A stretch of DNA of 64,000 nucleotides from Streptomyces sp. MUM 178J (GCF_022414575.1 NZ_JADWYQ010000032.1:15336-79335); one strand, 5' to 3'; counted from the first letter of the stretch, positions 42,528 to 50,930 are shown. The notes: generated from the letters alone by a model not told the origin. Program-made: numbers and translations.

Positions 42528-42848
42528 TCAGTGGCTGGTGGTGGGGGTGAGGCGGCCTTCGAAGGCGATCTGGAAGGCGTTCAGTGGCGCCTTCCAGCGC
42601 ATCGTCCAGCGGCGTCGGCCCTTGCCGGTCGGGTCCAGCGACATGAGCGCCATGTAGACGCGCTTCAACGCGGCGGCCTCGGACGGGAAGTGGCCGCGGG
42701 CCCGAACGGCCTTGCGAATGCGGGCGTTCACGCTCTCAATCGCGTTCGTGCTGCAGATCACCTTGCGGATCTCCACGTCGAAGGAGAGGAAGGGCAGCAT
42801 TTCCGCCCAGGCGTCGGACCACAGCTTGATCACGGCCGGACCACCGGG
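42528..42848 (-). pseudogene. IS256-family transposase, C-terminal fragment
   Basis: The last 105 or so residues of an IS256/mutator-type transposase: PAVIKLWSDAWAEMLPFLSFD, VICSTNAIESVNARIRKAVRARGHFPSE, LDPTGKGRRRWTMRWK and ALNAFQIAFEGR. The catalytic Glu region (STNAIES) is kept, but both catalytic Asp residues and the DNA-binding half are gone. The homology breaks off at about 42848, only some 65 nt from the tRNA-Glu remnant, so this element probably took part in the rearrangement that formed the right edge of the island. Confidence 0.85.
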
Positions 42849-42912
42849 CGCCCAGCCCTGTCCAAACCGCCCCTGACCTGGACCTATTTACGCGTCAGGA
42901 AGGTGACGATTT

Positions 42913-42938
42913 CGGGTTCGAATCTCGTTGGGGGCACG
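42913..42938 (+). pseudogene. tRNA-Glu 3' fragment
   Basis: CGGGTTCGAATCTCGTTGGG and the following six bases equal the T-arm and 3' acceptor strand of the tRNA-Glu at 15574 with a single C-to-T change. The 5' two-thirds of the tRNA is replaced by unrelated DNA. The spacer to the next tRNA-Asp also resembles the spacer of the left cluster, so this is a truncated second Glu-Asp-Phe cluster and the right boundary of the island. Confidence 0.8.
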
Positions 42939-42974
42939 CAACACCGTGTGCGAGACTAGTCTCGCATCGTGCTT

Positions 42975-43049
42975 GGTCCTGTGGAGCAGTTTGGAGTGCT
43001 CGCCACCCTGTCAAGGTGGAGGCCGCGGGTTCAAATCCCGTCAGGACCG
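42975..43049 (+). tRNA. tRNA-Asp (GTC), copy 2
   Basis: A 75-nt tRNA with anticodon GTC, identical in sequence to copies at 15686 and 49713. It follows the tRNA-Glu fragment by 36 nt and precedes tRNA-Phe by 22 nt. It keeps the same spacing as the left cluster. Confidence 0.95.
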
Positions 43050-43071
43050 CTGCGACCCTCACCGGTCGCGC

Positions 43072-43145
43072 GGCTGGGTAGCTCAGTTGGTACGAGCGTC
43101 CGCCTGAAAAGCGGAAGGTCGCCGGTTCGACCCCGGCCCCAGCCA
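43072..43145 (+). tRNA. tRNA-Phe (GAA), copy 2
   Basis: A 74-nt tRNA with anticodon GAA in loop CTGAAAA. Its anticodon stem is CCGC/GCGG and its T-loop stem CCGG...CCGG, differing from copy 1. CCA is not encoded. A terminator hairpin follows 22 nt downstream. Confidence 0.95.
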
Positions 43146-43166
43146 CAACCGCCCTCATCAGGGCCC

Positions 43167-43198
43167 AACGCCCCCTCCGAGGCATCGGAGGGGGCGTT
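43167..43198. terminator. Terminator hairpin after tRNA-Phe copy 2
   Basis: AACGCCCCCTCCGA at 43167-43180 pairs perfectly with 43185-43198 around a 4-nt loop and is followed by TTGCGTT. It terminates the Asp-Phe transcript and lies convergent to ccdA. Confidence 0.85.
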
Positions 43199-43290
43199 TG
43201 CGTTCCCGCCGCGCCGACGCCGGTCCGCAGTCGGCAGCTGCCGTGCAGGGCCCCGGAGAGCTCCCCACGGGGCCCTGGCGCACGGCGTTG

Positions 43291-44115
43291 TCAGATGCGT
43301 TCGCGGCGGCGCCGGCCGCGGGCGGCGAGGGTGATCACCGCGATCGTCACGGCGGCCGCGACGAGCAGCCAGTCCGGGACTGCGGCTCCCAGGCCCCGGG
43401 CCCATTCCTCAACGGCGAAGGAGTCGTCGACCGACAGCAGGCCGGGAAGCGCCGTGGCGCCGTCGAAGACGAGGAAGAGGGCGCCCAGGGCGATGAAGAA
43501 CAGTCCGGACAGCAGCGATGTGGTGTGCAGCTCCAGACGGCCCAGCCGGAAGGCGCGGCCCCGCAGCCACCGCCGCCGCCCCAGGTCGAGCCGCTCCCAC
43601 AACAGCGCCAGCAGGAACAGCGGCACCGCCATGCCCAGGGCGTAGACCGCGAGGAGCAGACCGCCGTAGACCGGGCTGCCGCTGAGCGCGGAGACCGTCA
43701 GGACGCTGCCGAGGATCGGGCCGGCGCAGAAGCCCGCGAGGCCGTACACCAGGCCCAGGGCGTAGACGGAGACCGCGTTCACAGGGCGGATGCGGCCGGA
43801 GAGCTCGGCCATGCGGCGGGAGGCGAAGCCCAGCCCGAGGATCTGGAGCACGCCAAGCGCGATGATCAGCCAGCCGCCGGCCGCGACCAGCAGATCGCGG
43901 TTGCCGTAGAAGAAGCGCCCCGCGTAGGAGCCCGCCGCGCCGAGCGGCACCAGGGTGGTGGCCAGTCCCGCGTAGAAGATGCCCGTACGGGCCACGAGCC
44001 GAGACGCGGAGTCGACGGAGTACGCGAAGAACGCGGGGAGCAGCAGCGCGCTGCACGGGCTGAGCAGCGCGAGCAGGCCGCCCAGGAAGGCGGCCAGATA
44101 TCCGATGTCGCTCAC
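43291..44115 (-). CDS. ccdA: CcdA/DsbD-family thiol-disulfide transmembrane protein
   Basis: A 274-residue membrane protein with about seven helices that passes electrons from cytoplasmic thioredoxin to extracytoplasmic thiol proteins. The redox cysteines lie in ALLSPCSALLLPAF (helix 1) and LAGFCAGPILGSVL (helix 4). The GTG start overlaps the stop of the DsbA-like gene (GTGA at 44112-44115), so the two are translationally coupled. The likely role is keeping the partner reduced, or cytochrome c maturation. Confidence 0.9.
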   Translation of the reverse strand: MSDIGYLAAFLGGLLALLSPCSALLLPAFFAYSVDSASRLVARTGIFYAGLATTLVPLGAAGSYAGRFFYGNRDLLVAAGGWLIIALGVLQILGLGFASRRMAELSGRIRPVNAVSVYALGLVYGLAGFCAGPILGSVLTVSALSGSPVYGGLLLAVYALGMAVPLFLLALLWERLDLGRRRWLRGRAFRLGRLELHTTSLLSGLFFIALGALFLVFDGATALPGLLSVDDSFAVEEWARGLGAAVPDWLLVAAAVTIAVITLAARGRRRRERI

Positions 44116-44888
44116 TTCGCCGCCGCCTGCTTCGCCGCCGCCTCGATCACCTCGGCGAATGTCTCGGTCGGCTGGGCGCCGGCCAACGGCCGGCCGTTGA
44201 CCAGGAACGACGGGGTGGACGTCGCGCCCAGTCCGTAGGCTTCGTCCCGGTCCTTCCGCACCGCCTGCTCCGCCGCGTCGCCCTCCCGGTCCTCCTCGAA
44301 GCGGTCGAGGTCCGCGACCCCGGCGGTCTTGGCGAGCTCCCTGAGACGGCCCGAGCCAAACCCCTTCTCCTTCGCCCCCTCGGCGTACGCGGCCTCGTGG
44401 AACTCCCAGAAACGGCCCTGCTGCCCTGCGGCCCAGGCCGCCCGCGCCACCGCCTCCGACTCCTCTCCGAAGATCGGGAAGTTGCGCCACTCGATGCGCA
44501 GTGTGCCCTTCTCTACGTACTTCTTCACCAGCTCCGGCTCGGTGTCCCGGGCAAACTTCCCGCAGTAGCCGCACTTGAAGTCGGCGTACTCGATCAGCAC
44601 CACGGGCGCGTCGGCACGGCCCCGGGCGAGCGGGTCCCCGGCATCGCGGCGGGCGAGCTTCTCCAGCTCCGGGTAGACGCCGGTCTGCGGACCGGCGGAG
44701 GTGTCGGCGTCGGCTGCGGCGTTCCGGGAGGGCGACGCGCCGGCGTCGGGGCGGGTTGCCGTGTACGAGGCGAAGCCGAGCAGCAGCGCGGCGACGACGA
44801 CGCCCGCGCCGATCGCCAGAGGCTTGCGGGAGGAAGCGCCGGAGCGGGCGCGGGAGGAGTTGCGGGAGGAATGGGGGGAAGCGGACAT
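44112..44888 (-). CDS. DsbA-like secreted thioredoxin-fold protein
   Basis: A 258-residue protein. A serine/arginine-rich start and one hydrophobic helix (about 25-45) precede a linker and a DsbA/DSBA-like thioredoxin fold. The active site is CGYC in IEYADFKCGYCGKFAR, and the cis-proline is in GATSTPSFLVNGRPL. It acts outside the membrane in disulfide formation or isomerisation. The ATG at 44888 follows AGGAG. It is coupled to ccdA, its probable electron partner, and the small secreted protein gene 98 nt upstream may belong to the same unit. Confidence 0.9.
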   Translation of the reverse strand: MSASPHSSRNSSRARSGASSRKPLAIGAGVVVAALLLGFASYTATRPDAGASPSRNAAADADTSAGPQTGVYPELEKLARRDAGDPLARGRADAPVVLIEYADFKCGYCGKFARDTEPELVKKYVEKGTLRIEWRNFPIFGEESEAVARAAWAAGQQGRFWEFHEAAYAEGAKEKGFGSGRLRELAKTAGVADLDRFEEDREGDAAEQAVRKDRDEAYGLGATSTPSFLVNGRPLAGAQPTETFAEVIEAAAKQAAAK

Positions 44889-44986
44889 GGCGGTACTCCT
44901 GAGCGAAGGCCGTGACGGGTGCGTGGGGTGCGGTGCGGTACGGGCACCAGGCCGGCGGAACCGGGCCCGGTGGTACCGGGCGCGGC

Positions 44987-45451
44987 CTAAACGCGCAGGA
45001 TGGACAGTTCCATGGGCGAGGGCGGGGCCAGTTGCGGAGCCCCGCGCTCCGGTGCGACGTCCAGCATGACCCCGGCCAGGCCGCCGCCGGCGCCGGACGC
45101 GCCGTGGCCCGTCTGGTGCAGGGCCGGAAGCAGCTCGGAGCCGACGCCGCCGCGCGGCGGCGTCGCCGGGTGGGCGCCGTTGTCCTGGTCCTTGACGCCC
45201 TTGCGGCAACCGGGGACGTGCTGATCCATGAAGCCTTGCCCCGCGATCTGTCCCGCGACAGCCGCGGTCGTGCTCGTCACACCCGTGGAGGAAGCAGAGG
45301 AAGCGGAGGAAGCAGAGAAAACAGAAGAAGCCGTGGAAGGGGCCGCGCCGGGCGAAGCACACAGGAGCAGCGCGAACACCATGCCCAGAAGCACCGCCGC
45401 CGTCGCCGCTGCCGGAACCCACCGGCCTCGGTGCACGCGGCTGACCGGCAT
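44987..45451 (-). CDS. Small secreted protein, DUF6153-like
   Basis: A 154-residue protein with a basic start, a hydrophobic signal segment (WVPAAATAAVLLGMVFALLL) and a serine/alanine-rich linker. A C-terminal half containing CRKGVKDQDNG and ending PPSPMELSILRV follows. The ending resembles Streptomyces DUF6153 proteins as I remember them; the match is weak. AAAGGAAG precedes the ATG. Function unknown; lying upstream of the DsbA-CcdA pair, it may be linked to redox or metal handling. Confidence 0.55.
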   Translation of the reverse strand: MPVSRVHRGRWVPAAATAAVLLGMVFALLLCASPGAAPSTASSVFSASSASSASSTGVTSTTAAVAGQIAGQGFMDQHVPGCRKGVKDQDNGAHPATPPRGGVGSELLPALHQTGHGASGAGGGLAGVMLDVAPERGAPQLAPPSPMELSILRV

Positions 45452-45618
45452 GGACAGGGCTTCCTTTCGCTCAGGATCAGACAGGTCCGGACAGGATCAG
45501 GCGGGTCCGGACGGATCTGGTCCATACTGCCTCATCGCCTCAGCCCGCCCGTGCCTCAGCCCTGCCGGGCAAATTACGTTCGCCACCGCTTTCGCGCTGG
45601 TGCGATCCTGGGATCCGT

Positions 45619-48600
45619 ATGTCTACTTCCTCCGTCGGCTTCGCCGACCTCAAGACCCTGCTGGCCGGAGCCTCGCTGCGCGACGCCCACCGCCTCGGCC
45701 GCCGTCTCGAGGGCGCCCGCCGCATCCGCAAGCCCGAAGCGCGGCAGGCCGTGCTGGCCGAGATCGCCGCCGAGGCCGAGAAGTCAGCCGCCCGCACCGC
45801 CGCGCGCGCCGCCGGCGCCCCGGAGGTCTCGTATCCCGAGCAGCTCCCGGTCAGCCAGAAGAAGGACACGATCCTGGAGGCGATACGCGACCACCAGGTC
45901 GTGATCGTCGCGGGTGAGACGGGCTCCGGGAAGACGACGCAGATCCCCAAGATCTGCCTGGAGCTGGGCCGGGGCGTACGCGGCATGATCGGCCATACGC
46001 AGCCGCGCCGCATCGCCGCGCGCACCGTCGCCGAGCGCGTCGCCGAGGAACTGAAGACCCCGCTCGGCGAGGCCGTCGGCTGGAAGGTCCGCTTCACCGA
46101 CCAGGTGGACCAGGACGGGACCTTCGTCAAGCTGATGACCGACGGCATCCTGCTCGCCGAGATCCAGACGGACCGGGAGCTGCGCGCCTACGACACGATC
46201 ATCATCGACGAGGCGCATGAGCGCAGCCTCAACATCGACTTCCTGCTCGGCTATCTCGCCCAGCTGCTCCCACGCCGCCCGGACCTCAAGGTCGTCATCA
46301 CCTCCGCGACGATCGACCCGGAGCGGTTCTCCCGCCACTTCGACGACGCGCCGATCGTCGAGGTCTCGGGCCGTACGTATCCGGTCGAGGTCCGCTACCG
46401 GCCCCTGCTCGAAGAGGACGGCGAGGAGGCCGACCGGGACCAGATCACGGCGATCTGCGACGCCGTGGACGAGCTGCAGGGCGAGGGCCCGGGCGACATC
46501 CTGGTCTTCCTCTCCGGCGAGCGCGAGATCCGCGACACGGCGGACGCCCTGATCAAGAAGAAGCTGCGCAACACCGAGGTGCTTCCGCTGTACGCGCGCC
46601 TCTCGCACGCCGAGCAGCACCGCGTCTTCCAGCCGCATTCCGGCCGCAGGATCGTGCTCGCCACGAACGTCGCCGAAACCTCCCTGACCGTCCCGGGCAT
46701 CAAGTACGTGATCGACCCCGGGACAGCCCGCATCTCCCGTTACAGCCATCGCACCAAGGTGCAGCGGCTGCCCATCGAGCGGATCTCGCAGGCGAGCGCC
46801 AACCAGCGCAAGGGACGCTGCGGCCGCACCTCCGACGGCATCTGCATCCGGCTGTACGCGGAGGAGGACTTCCTCGCCCGCCCGGAGTTCACGGACGCGG
46901 AGATCCTCCGCACGAATCTGGCCTCCGTCATCCTCCAGATGACCGCGGCCGGGCTGGGCGACATCGAGAAGTTCCCGTTCATCGACCCGCCGGACCACCG
47001 CAACATCCGCGACGGCGTCCAGCTGCTTCAGGAGCTGGGGGCGCTGGACGCCAAGCAGAAGGATCCCGGCAAGCGGCTCACACAGCTGGGGCGCAAGCTC
47101 AGCCAGCTGCCGGTCGACCCCCGGCTGGCCCGTATGGTCATCGAGGCCGACCGCAACGGCTGTGTGCGCGAGGTCATGGTCATCGCGGCTGCGCTGTCAA
47201 TCCAGGACCCGCGCGAGCGGCCCTCCGACAAACAGGCGCAGGCCGACCAGCAGCATGCCCGCTTCAAGGACGAGACGAGCGATTTCCTCGCCTTCCTCAA
47301 TCTCTGGCGCTATGTCCGCGAGCAGCAGAAAGAACGGGGCTCGTCCAGTTTCCGCCGGATGTGCAAGCAGGAGTATCTGAACTTCCTGCGCATCCGCGAA
47401 TGGCAGGATATCTACTCGCAGCTGCGCACGGTCGCCAAGCAGATGGGCATTCATCTCAGCGAGCAGGACGCGTCCGACCAGCAGGTGCATGTGTCGCTGC
47501 TCGCGGGACTGCTCTCCCACGTCGGTATGAAGGACGTCCAGAAAGCCGGGGTGGAGGGCGGGAGGAGCACAGCGAAGAACGAGTACCTGGGGGCGCGGAA
47601 CGCCAAGTTCGCCGTCTTCCCCGGTTCTGCGCTCTTCAAGAAGCCGCCGCGCTTCATCATGTCGGCGGAGCTGGTGGAGACCTCGCGGCTGTGGGCCCGG
47701 GTCAACGCGAAGATCGAGCCGGAGTGGGTCGAGCCGCTCGCCCAGCACCTGGTCAAACGCACATACAGCGAGCCGCACTGGGAGAAGGACGCGGCGGCCG
47801 TGATGGCGTACGAGAAAGTCACGCTGTACGGCGTGCCGATCGTCGCGCAGCGCAAGGTGAACTACGGCCGGATCGACCCCGAGATCTCCCGCGAACTTTT
47901 CATTCGCAATGCCCTGGTCGAGGGCGACTGGCGGACCCATCACAAGTTCTTCGCGGACAACAGAAAGCTCCTCACCGAGGTCGAGGAACTGGAACACCGC
48001 GCCCGCCGCCGGGACATCCTGGTCGACGACGAGACGCTGTTCGACTTCTACGACCAGCGGGTGCCGGAACACGTCGTCTCCGGCGCGCACTTCGACTCCT
48101 GGTGGAAGAACAAGCGCCGCGAGGAGCCGGAGCTGCTCGACTTTGAGCGCGAGATGCTCATCCGCGAATCGGCGGAGACGGTCACCAAGCACGACTATCC
48201 GGACTCCTGGCGCCAGGGCCGGCTGAAGTTCACGGTGACGTATCAGTTCGAGCCGGGCGCGGACGCGGACGGCGTGACCGTCCACATTCCGCTCCAGGTG
48301 CTGAACCAGGTCACGGACGAGGGCTTCGACTGGCAGATCCCGGGGCTGCGCGAGGAGGTCGTCACCGAGCTGATCCGCTCCCTGCCCAAGCCGGTGCGGC
48401 GTCACTACGTGCCCGCGCCGAACTACGCCAAGGCGTTCCTGGACCGCGCCGAGCCGCTCCAGGAGCCGCTGACGGCGACGCTGGCGCGCGAGCTGCAGCG
48501 GATGGTCGGCGTGCCGGTCGAGGCCGGGGACTTTGACCTCTCCAGGGTCCCCGACCATCTGAAGATCAGCTTCCGGATCATTGACGAGCGCCGCCGCAAG

Positions 48601-49584
48601 CTGGCCGAGGACAAGGACCTGGAGGCCCTGAAGCTCCGGCTGAAGCCGAAGGCCCGTCAGGCCCTGTCCAAAGCCGCCGCAGGGGCCGCCACGCGCTCCG
48701 GCGGGGCCGTAGAGCGCACGGGGCTGACGGACTGGACGATCGGCTCGCTGACCCGCGTCTTCGAGACCCGGCGGGCGGGCCAGCCGGTCAAGGCGTACCC
48801 GGCGCTGGTGGACGCCGGCGACGGCACCGTGTCCGTACGCCTCTTCGACACCGAGGCGGAGCAGGCGGAGGCGATGTGGCACGGCACCCGCAAGCTGATC
48901 ATGCTCAACATCCCGGTCAACCCGGCCAAGTTCGCCGCGGACAAGCTCGGCAACCAGCAGAAGCTGGCGCTCTCCCGCAATCCGCACGGCTCCGTGCAGG
49001 CGCTGTTCGAGGACTGCGCGACGGCCGCGGCGGACCGGCTGATCGCGGACCGCGGGGGCCCCGCGTGGGACGAGGAATCGTTCCGGAAGCTGTACGACGA
49101 CGTCCGCGCCGACCTCGTCGACCTCACCGTGCGCACGATCGCCCAGGTCCAGCAGATCCTGGCCGCCTGGCAGGCCTGCGAGCGCCGGCTGAAGTCCGTC
49201 GGCAGCCCCGTACTGCTGGCCAACGTCCAGGACGTACGGGAGCAGCTGGCGGCGCTCATGCCGGCCGGCTTCGTCACCGCGACCGGACTGAGGCGGCTGC
49301 CGGACCTGATGCGCTATCTGGTCGCCGTGGACCGCCGCCTGGCGCAGATGCCGACGGGGGTGCAGCGCGACACCACGCGTATGCAGAAGGTCCACGACAT
49401 GCAGGACGAGTACGCATGGCTGCTGGAGCAGCTGCCGAAGGGGCGGCCGGCGCCGCAGGAGGTCCTGGACATCCGCTGGATGATCGAGGAGCTGCGGGTG
49501 AGCTACTTCGCGCACGCGCTGGGAACGGCGTACCCGGTCTCCGACAAGCGCATCATGAAGGCGATCGACGCGGCGGCGCCGTAG
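45619..49584 (+). CDS. hrpA: ATP-dependent RNA helicase HrpA
   Basis: A 1321-residue DEAH-box helicase of the size of E. coli HrpA. A basic N-terminus precedes Walker A GETGSGKTTQ (99-108), DEAH (197-200), the SAT motif (TSATIDPERFS), motif VI with QRKGRCGR, the HA2/winged-helix region and an OB-fold (VPIVAQRKVNYGRIDPE). A long C-terminal DUF3418-type domain ends the protein. HrpA resolves stalled ribosomes and processes certain mRNAs. It is monocistronic, with an ATG at 45619, and its length is normal. From memory its neighbours match SCO4092. Confidence 0.97.
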   Translation: MSTSSVGFADLKTLLAGASLRDAHRLGRRLEGARRIRKPEARQAVLAEIAAEAEKSAARTAARAAGAPEVSYPEQLPVSQKKDTILEAIRDHQVVIVAGETGSGKTTQIPKICLELGRGVRGMIGHTQPRRIAARTVAERVAEELKTPLGEAVGWKVRFTDQVDQDGTFVKLMTDGILLAEIQTDRELRAYDTIIIDEAHERSLNIDFLLGYLAQLLPRRPDLKVVITSATIDPERFSRHFDDAPIVEVSGRTYPVEVRYRPLLEEDGEEADRDQITAICDAVDELQGEGPGDILVFLSGEREIRDTADALIKKKLRNTEVLPLYARLSHAEQHRVFQPHSGRRIVLATNVAETSLTVPGIKYVIDPGTARISRYSHRTKVQRLPIERISQASANQRKGRCGRTSDGICIRLYAEEDFLARPEFTDAEILRTNLASVILQMTAAGLGDIEKFPFIDPPDHRNIRDGVQLLQELGALDAKQKDPGKRLTQLGRKLSQLPVDPRLARMVIEADRNGCVREVMVIAAALSIQDPRERPSDKQAQADQQHARFKDETSDFLAFLNLWRYVREQQKERGSSSFRRMCKQEYLNFLRIREWQDIYSQLRTVAKQMGIHLSEQDASDQQVHVSLLAGLLSHVGMKDVQKAGVEGGRSTAKNEYLGARNAKFAVFPGSALFKKPPRFIMSAELVETSRLWARVNAKIEPEWVEPLAQHLVKRTYSEPHWEKDAAAVMAYEKVTLYGVPIVAQRKVNYGRIDPEISRELFIRNALVEGDWRTHHKFFADNRKLLTEVEELEHRARRRDILVDDETLFDFYDQRVPEHVVSGAHFDSWWKNKRREEPELLDFEREMLIRESAETVTKHDYPDSWRQGRLKFTVTYQFEPGADADGVTVHIPLQVLNQVTDEGFDWQIPGLREEVVTELIRSLPKPVRRHYVPAPNYAKAFLDRAEPLQEPLTATLARELQRMVGVPVEAGDFDLSRVPDHLKISFRIIDERRRKLAEDKDLEALKLRLKPKARQALSKAAAGAATRSGGAVERTGLTDWTIGSLTRVFETRRAGQPVKAYPALVDAGDGTVSVRLFDTEAEQAEAMWHGTRKLIMLNIPVNPAKFAADKLGNQQKLALSRNPHGSVQALFEDCATAAADRLIADRGGPAWDEESFRKLYDDVRADLVDLTVRTIAQVQQILAAWQACERRLKSVGSPVLLANVQDVREQLAALMPAGFVTATGLRRLPDLMRYLVAVDRRLAQMPTGVQRDTTRMQKVHDMQDEYAWLLEQLPKGRPAPQEVLDIRWMIEELRVSYFAHALGTAYPVSDKRIMKAIDAAAP

Positions 49585-49712
49585 CGGGCGGTCCGGCACG
49601 GCGGCGGGGAGTGGCCGGTAGCGGTTCCGTCGCCATGAGTGAGTTCGACCGGACCCTCTGACCTGCTGTAGAGTCTTGCTTCGCAGCGCACGGAAGAAGC
49701 GCCGCGAAACCT

Positions 49713-49787
49713 GGTCCTGTGGAGCAGTTTGGAGTGCTCGCCACCCTGTCAAGGTGGAGGCCGCGGGTTCAAATCCCGTCAGGACCG
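49713..49787 (+). tRNA. tRNA-Asp (GTC), copy 3
   Basis: A 75-nt tRNA identical to those at 15686 and 42975, standing alone between hrpA and the small CxxC protein gene. A perfect hairpin begins nine bases after it. Confidence 0.95.
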
Positions 49788-49795
49788 CATGTGAT

Positions 49796-49831
49796 GCCGA
49801 GGGCCCGCACCGGATGGTGCGGGCCCTCGGC
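49796..49831. terminator. Terminator hairpin after tRNA-Asp copy 3
   Basis: GCCGAGGGCCCGCAC at 49796-49810 pairs perfectly over 15 bp with 49817-49831, with a 6-nt loop and TTGTG downstream. Confidence 0.85.
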
Positions 49832-50120
49832 TTGTGCTGCCCGGGCCCGCTGCCCGGGAGGCCGCGCCTGCCGCCGCCGGCCGCGTTCGGACGTGGGGCA
49901 TCCCGCCGGGGCCCGACACGCCGCGCTGCGGCGACACGGGGTGCAAATCCAGCCAGAGCCATACCCGTTGGAGCCGGCAGCCCGCATCATGGATCCGGCC
50001 CCTTCCCCGCCGGCGGCGTGCACGCGCGCGGTGGCCGGCATTGGTGCGCGTGGCTTGACGGCGTCATCTGCCACCGGTACTCACTCCTTAGAGGACGGCA
50101 CACACCCGGAGGTGACGTGC

Positions 50121-50330
50121 ATGGCGGCGTCCACGGCAAGGCGGCACGAGACCAGGGCGCTGTTGCGCGCCCATCTGTCAGCAGCTTCCGGCTACCGGCA
50201 TCTCACCCGGCACTGTCCCATCTGCCACCGTCTCCTGAGACTCGCCATGGAGTCCCAGGCGCCCGCCCGACGGCCCGCGCCCACCGCTGCCGGCGCGTCG
50301 GCCGAGGACGAGCAGCCGCCTGCCGAGTGA
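50121..50330 (+). CDS. Small CxxC protein, DUF6274-like
   Basis: A 69-residue protein starting MAASTARRHETRALLRAHL, with a central RHLTRHCPICHRLLRLAM zinc-ribbon-like segment (one CPIC pair) and a disordered tail. An excellent ribosome site, GGAGGTG, precedes the ATG at 50121; the longer open frame is not real. I recall a conserved Streptomyces family of this shape beside bldC (DUF6274), with no known function. The CPIC/HR spacing could bind a metal in a dimer. Confidence 0.7.
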   Translation: MAASTARRHETRALLRAHLSAASGYRHLTRHCPICHRLLRLAMESQAPARRPAPTAAGASAEDEQPPAE

Positions 50331-50520
50331 CGCGGCGGCGCAGTCGGGGTGTGACCGGAGTCACCAAACACGTTTTCAGAATCGCGGAACTTACCCGCTT
50401 CCTACATGCGCCCGATTTAATGCGTGCAATTGCACCGCTGTTCCGGACTGTCACCCAGGACACGACGCGGTCGGCGCACAAGGCCGACCGCCGCTCCGCG
50501 CATACACCCGCGGAAACGCC

Positions 50521-50592
50521 CGGACACACGCCTAGACACACGCTCGGACACGCATTTGGACATACCTCCGGGCATGCTTCCGGGCATACAAA
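50521..50592. repeat. Six degenerate 12-bp tandem repeats
   Basis: Six successive 12-nt units (CGGACACACGCC, TAGACACACGCT, CGGACACGCATT, TGGACATACCTC, CGGGCATGCTTC, CGGGCATACAAA) keep a GRCAYRC core. The series ends exactly where the bldC terminator hairpin starts. Any frame through it gives a four-residue periodicity (for example GHTP, RHTL, GHAF), but no gene start supports coding. Confidence 0.7.
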
Positions 50593-50626
50593 GATCGCGC
50601 TGGACCCGGCGGAGTCCAGCGCGATC
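50593..50626. terminator. Terminator hairpin downstream of bldC
   Basis: GATCGCGCTGGAC at 50593-50605 pairs perfectly with 50614-50626 around an 8-nt loop. It lies about 100 nt beyond the bldC stop and could serve both flanking convergent genes. Confidence 0.75.
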
Positions 50627-50723
50627 GACGACGATTGTCTGTTGGGGCAGACGCCCGTCATGTGGAGCTATGGGGTGGGCTTTCCCGGGTTGGGGGTCCG
50701 GAACGCCCGGTTGGCAGGGTGTG

Positions 50724-50930
50724 TCAGGCCTCGCTGCGCTGCTGCGGAATGCCCGCCAGCAGTGCGCGGACCTCTGCCTCGCGGTACCGACGGTGTCCAC
50801 CCAGCGTGCGGATGGACGTGAGCTTGCCTGCCTTGGCCCAACGGGTCACCGTCTTCGGGTCCACGCGGAACATCGTGGCGACCTCAGCCGGGGTCAGCAG
50901 CGGCTCGGCGTCAGGGGTGCGAGCGGTCAT
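50724..50930 (-). CDS. bldC: BldC, MerR-like developmental regulator
   Basis: A 68-residue protein that is essentially a single winged-helix MerR-type DNA-binding domain: LLTPAEVATMFRVDPKTVTRWAKAGKLTSIRTLGGHRRYREAEVRALL. It matches the Streptomyces BldC I know nearly residue for residue. BldC binds cooperatively to direct repeats and holds back sporulation genes during vegetative growth. The ATG is at 50930; about 540 nt of non-coding DNA upstream should contain its promoter(s). Length and context (next to hrpA and the valine dehydrogenase region) are as in S. coelicolor. Confidence 0.97.
   Translation of the reverse strand: MTARTPDAEPLLTPAEVATMFRVDPKTVTRWAKAGKLTSIRTLGGHRRYREAEVRALLAGIPQQRSEA

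Larger units (their letters stand above)
15862..42912. mobile_element. Accessory island between duplicated tRNA clusters
   Basis: About 27 kb lies between an intact tRNA-Glu/Asp/Phe cluster (15574-15861) and a second cluster (42913-43145) in which only the last 26 or so bases of tRNA-Glu remain. The edges carry a toxin-antitoxin pair and a truncated gene (left) and an IS256-type transposase fragment (right). The interior holds a phenazine-terpenoid gene cluster, a dead transposase and an IS630-type remnant, while both flanks are conserved Streptomyces core genes. I found no integrase, relaxase or replication gene, so the island is no longer a self-transmissible element or never was one. Confidence 0.65.
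50331..50723. other. bldC downstream region
   Basis: A 393-nt convergent gap between the small CxxC gene and bldC. It holds an AT-rich stretch (50360-50440), a 12-bp periodic repeat (50521-50592) and a strong hairpin (50593-50626). No coding frame with a ribosome site is visible. Confidence 0.5.

Noticed and set aside
15862..42912. Integrative conjugative element with its own integrase
   Set aside because: No integrase, excisionase, Rep or Tra gene is visible in the island; the duplicated tRNA ends alone do not prove site-specific integration.
47197..49962. A 921-codon minus-strand frame opposite hrpA and tRNA-Asp
   Set aside because: Typical high-GC antisense frame; it crosses a tRNA gene and has no recognisable domain, while hrpA is unmistakable.
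50521..50592. Possible CRISPR array
   Set aside because: Units are 12 nt with no unique spacers and no cas genes nearby; it is a minisatellite-like repeat.
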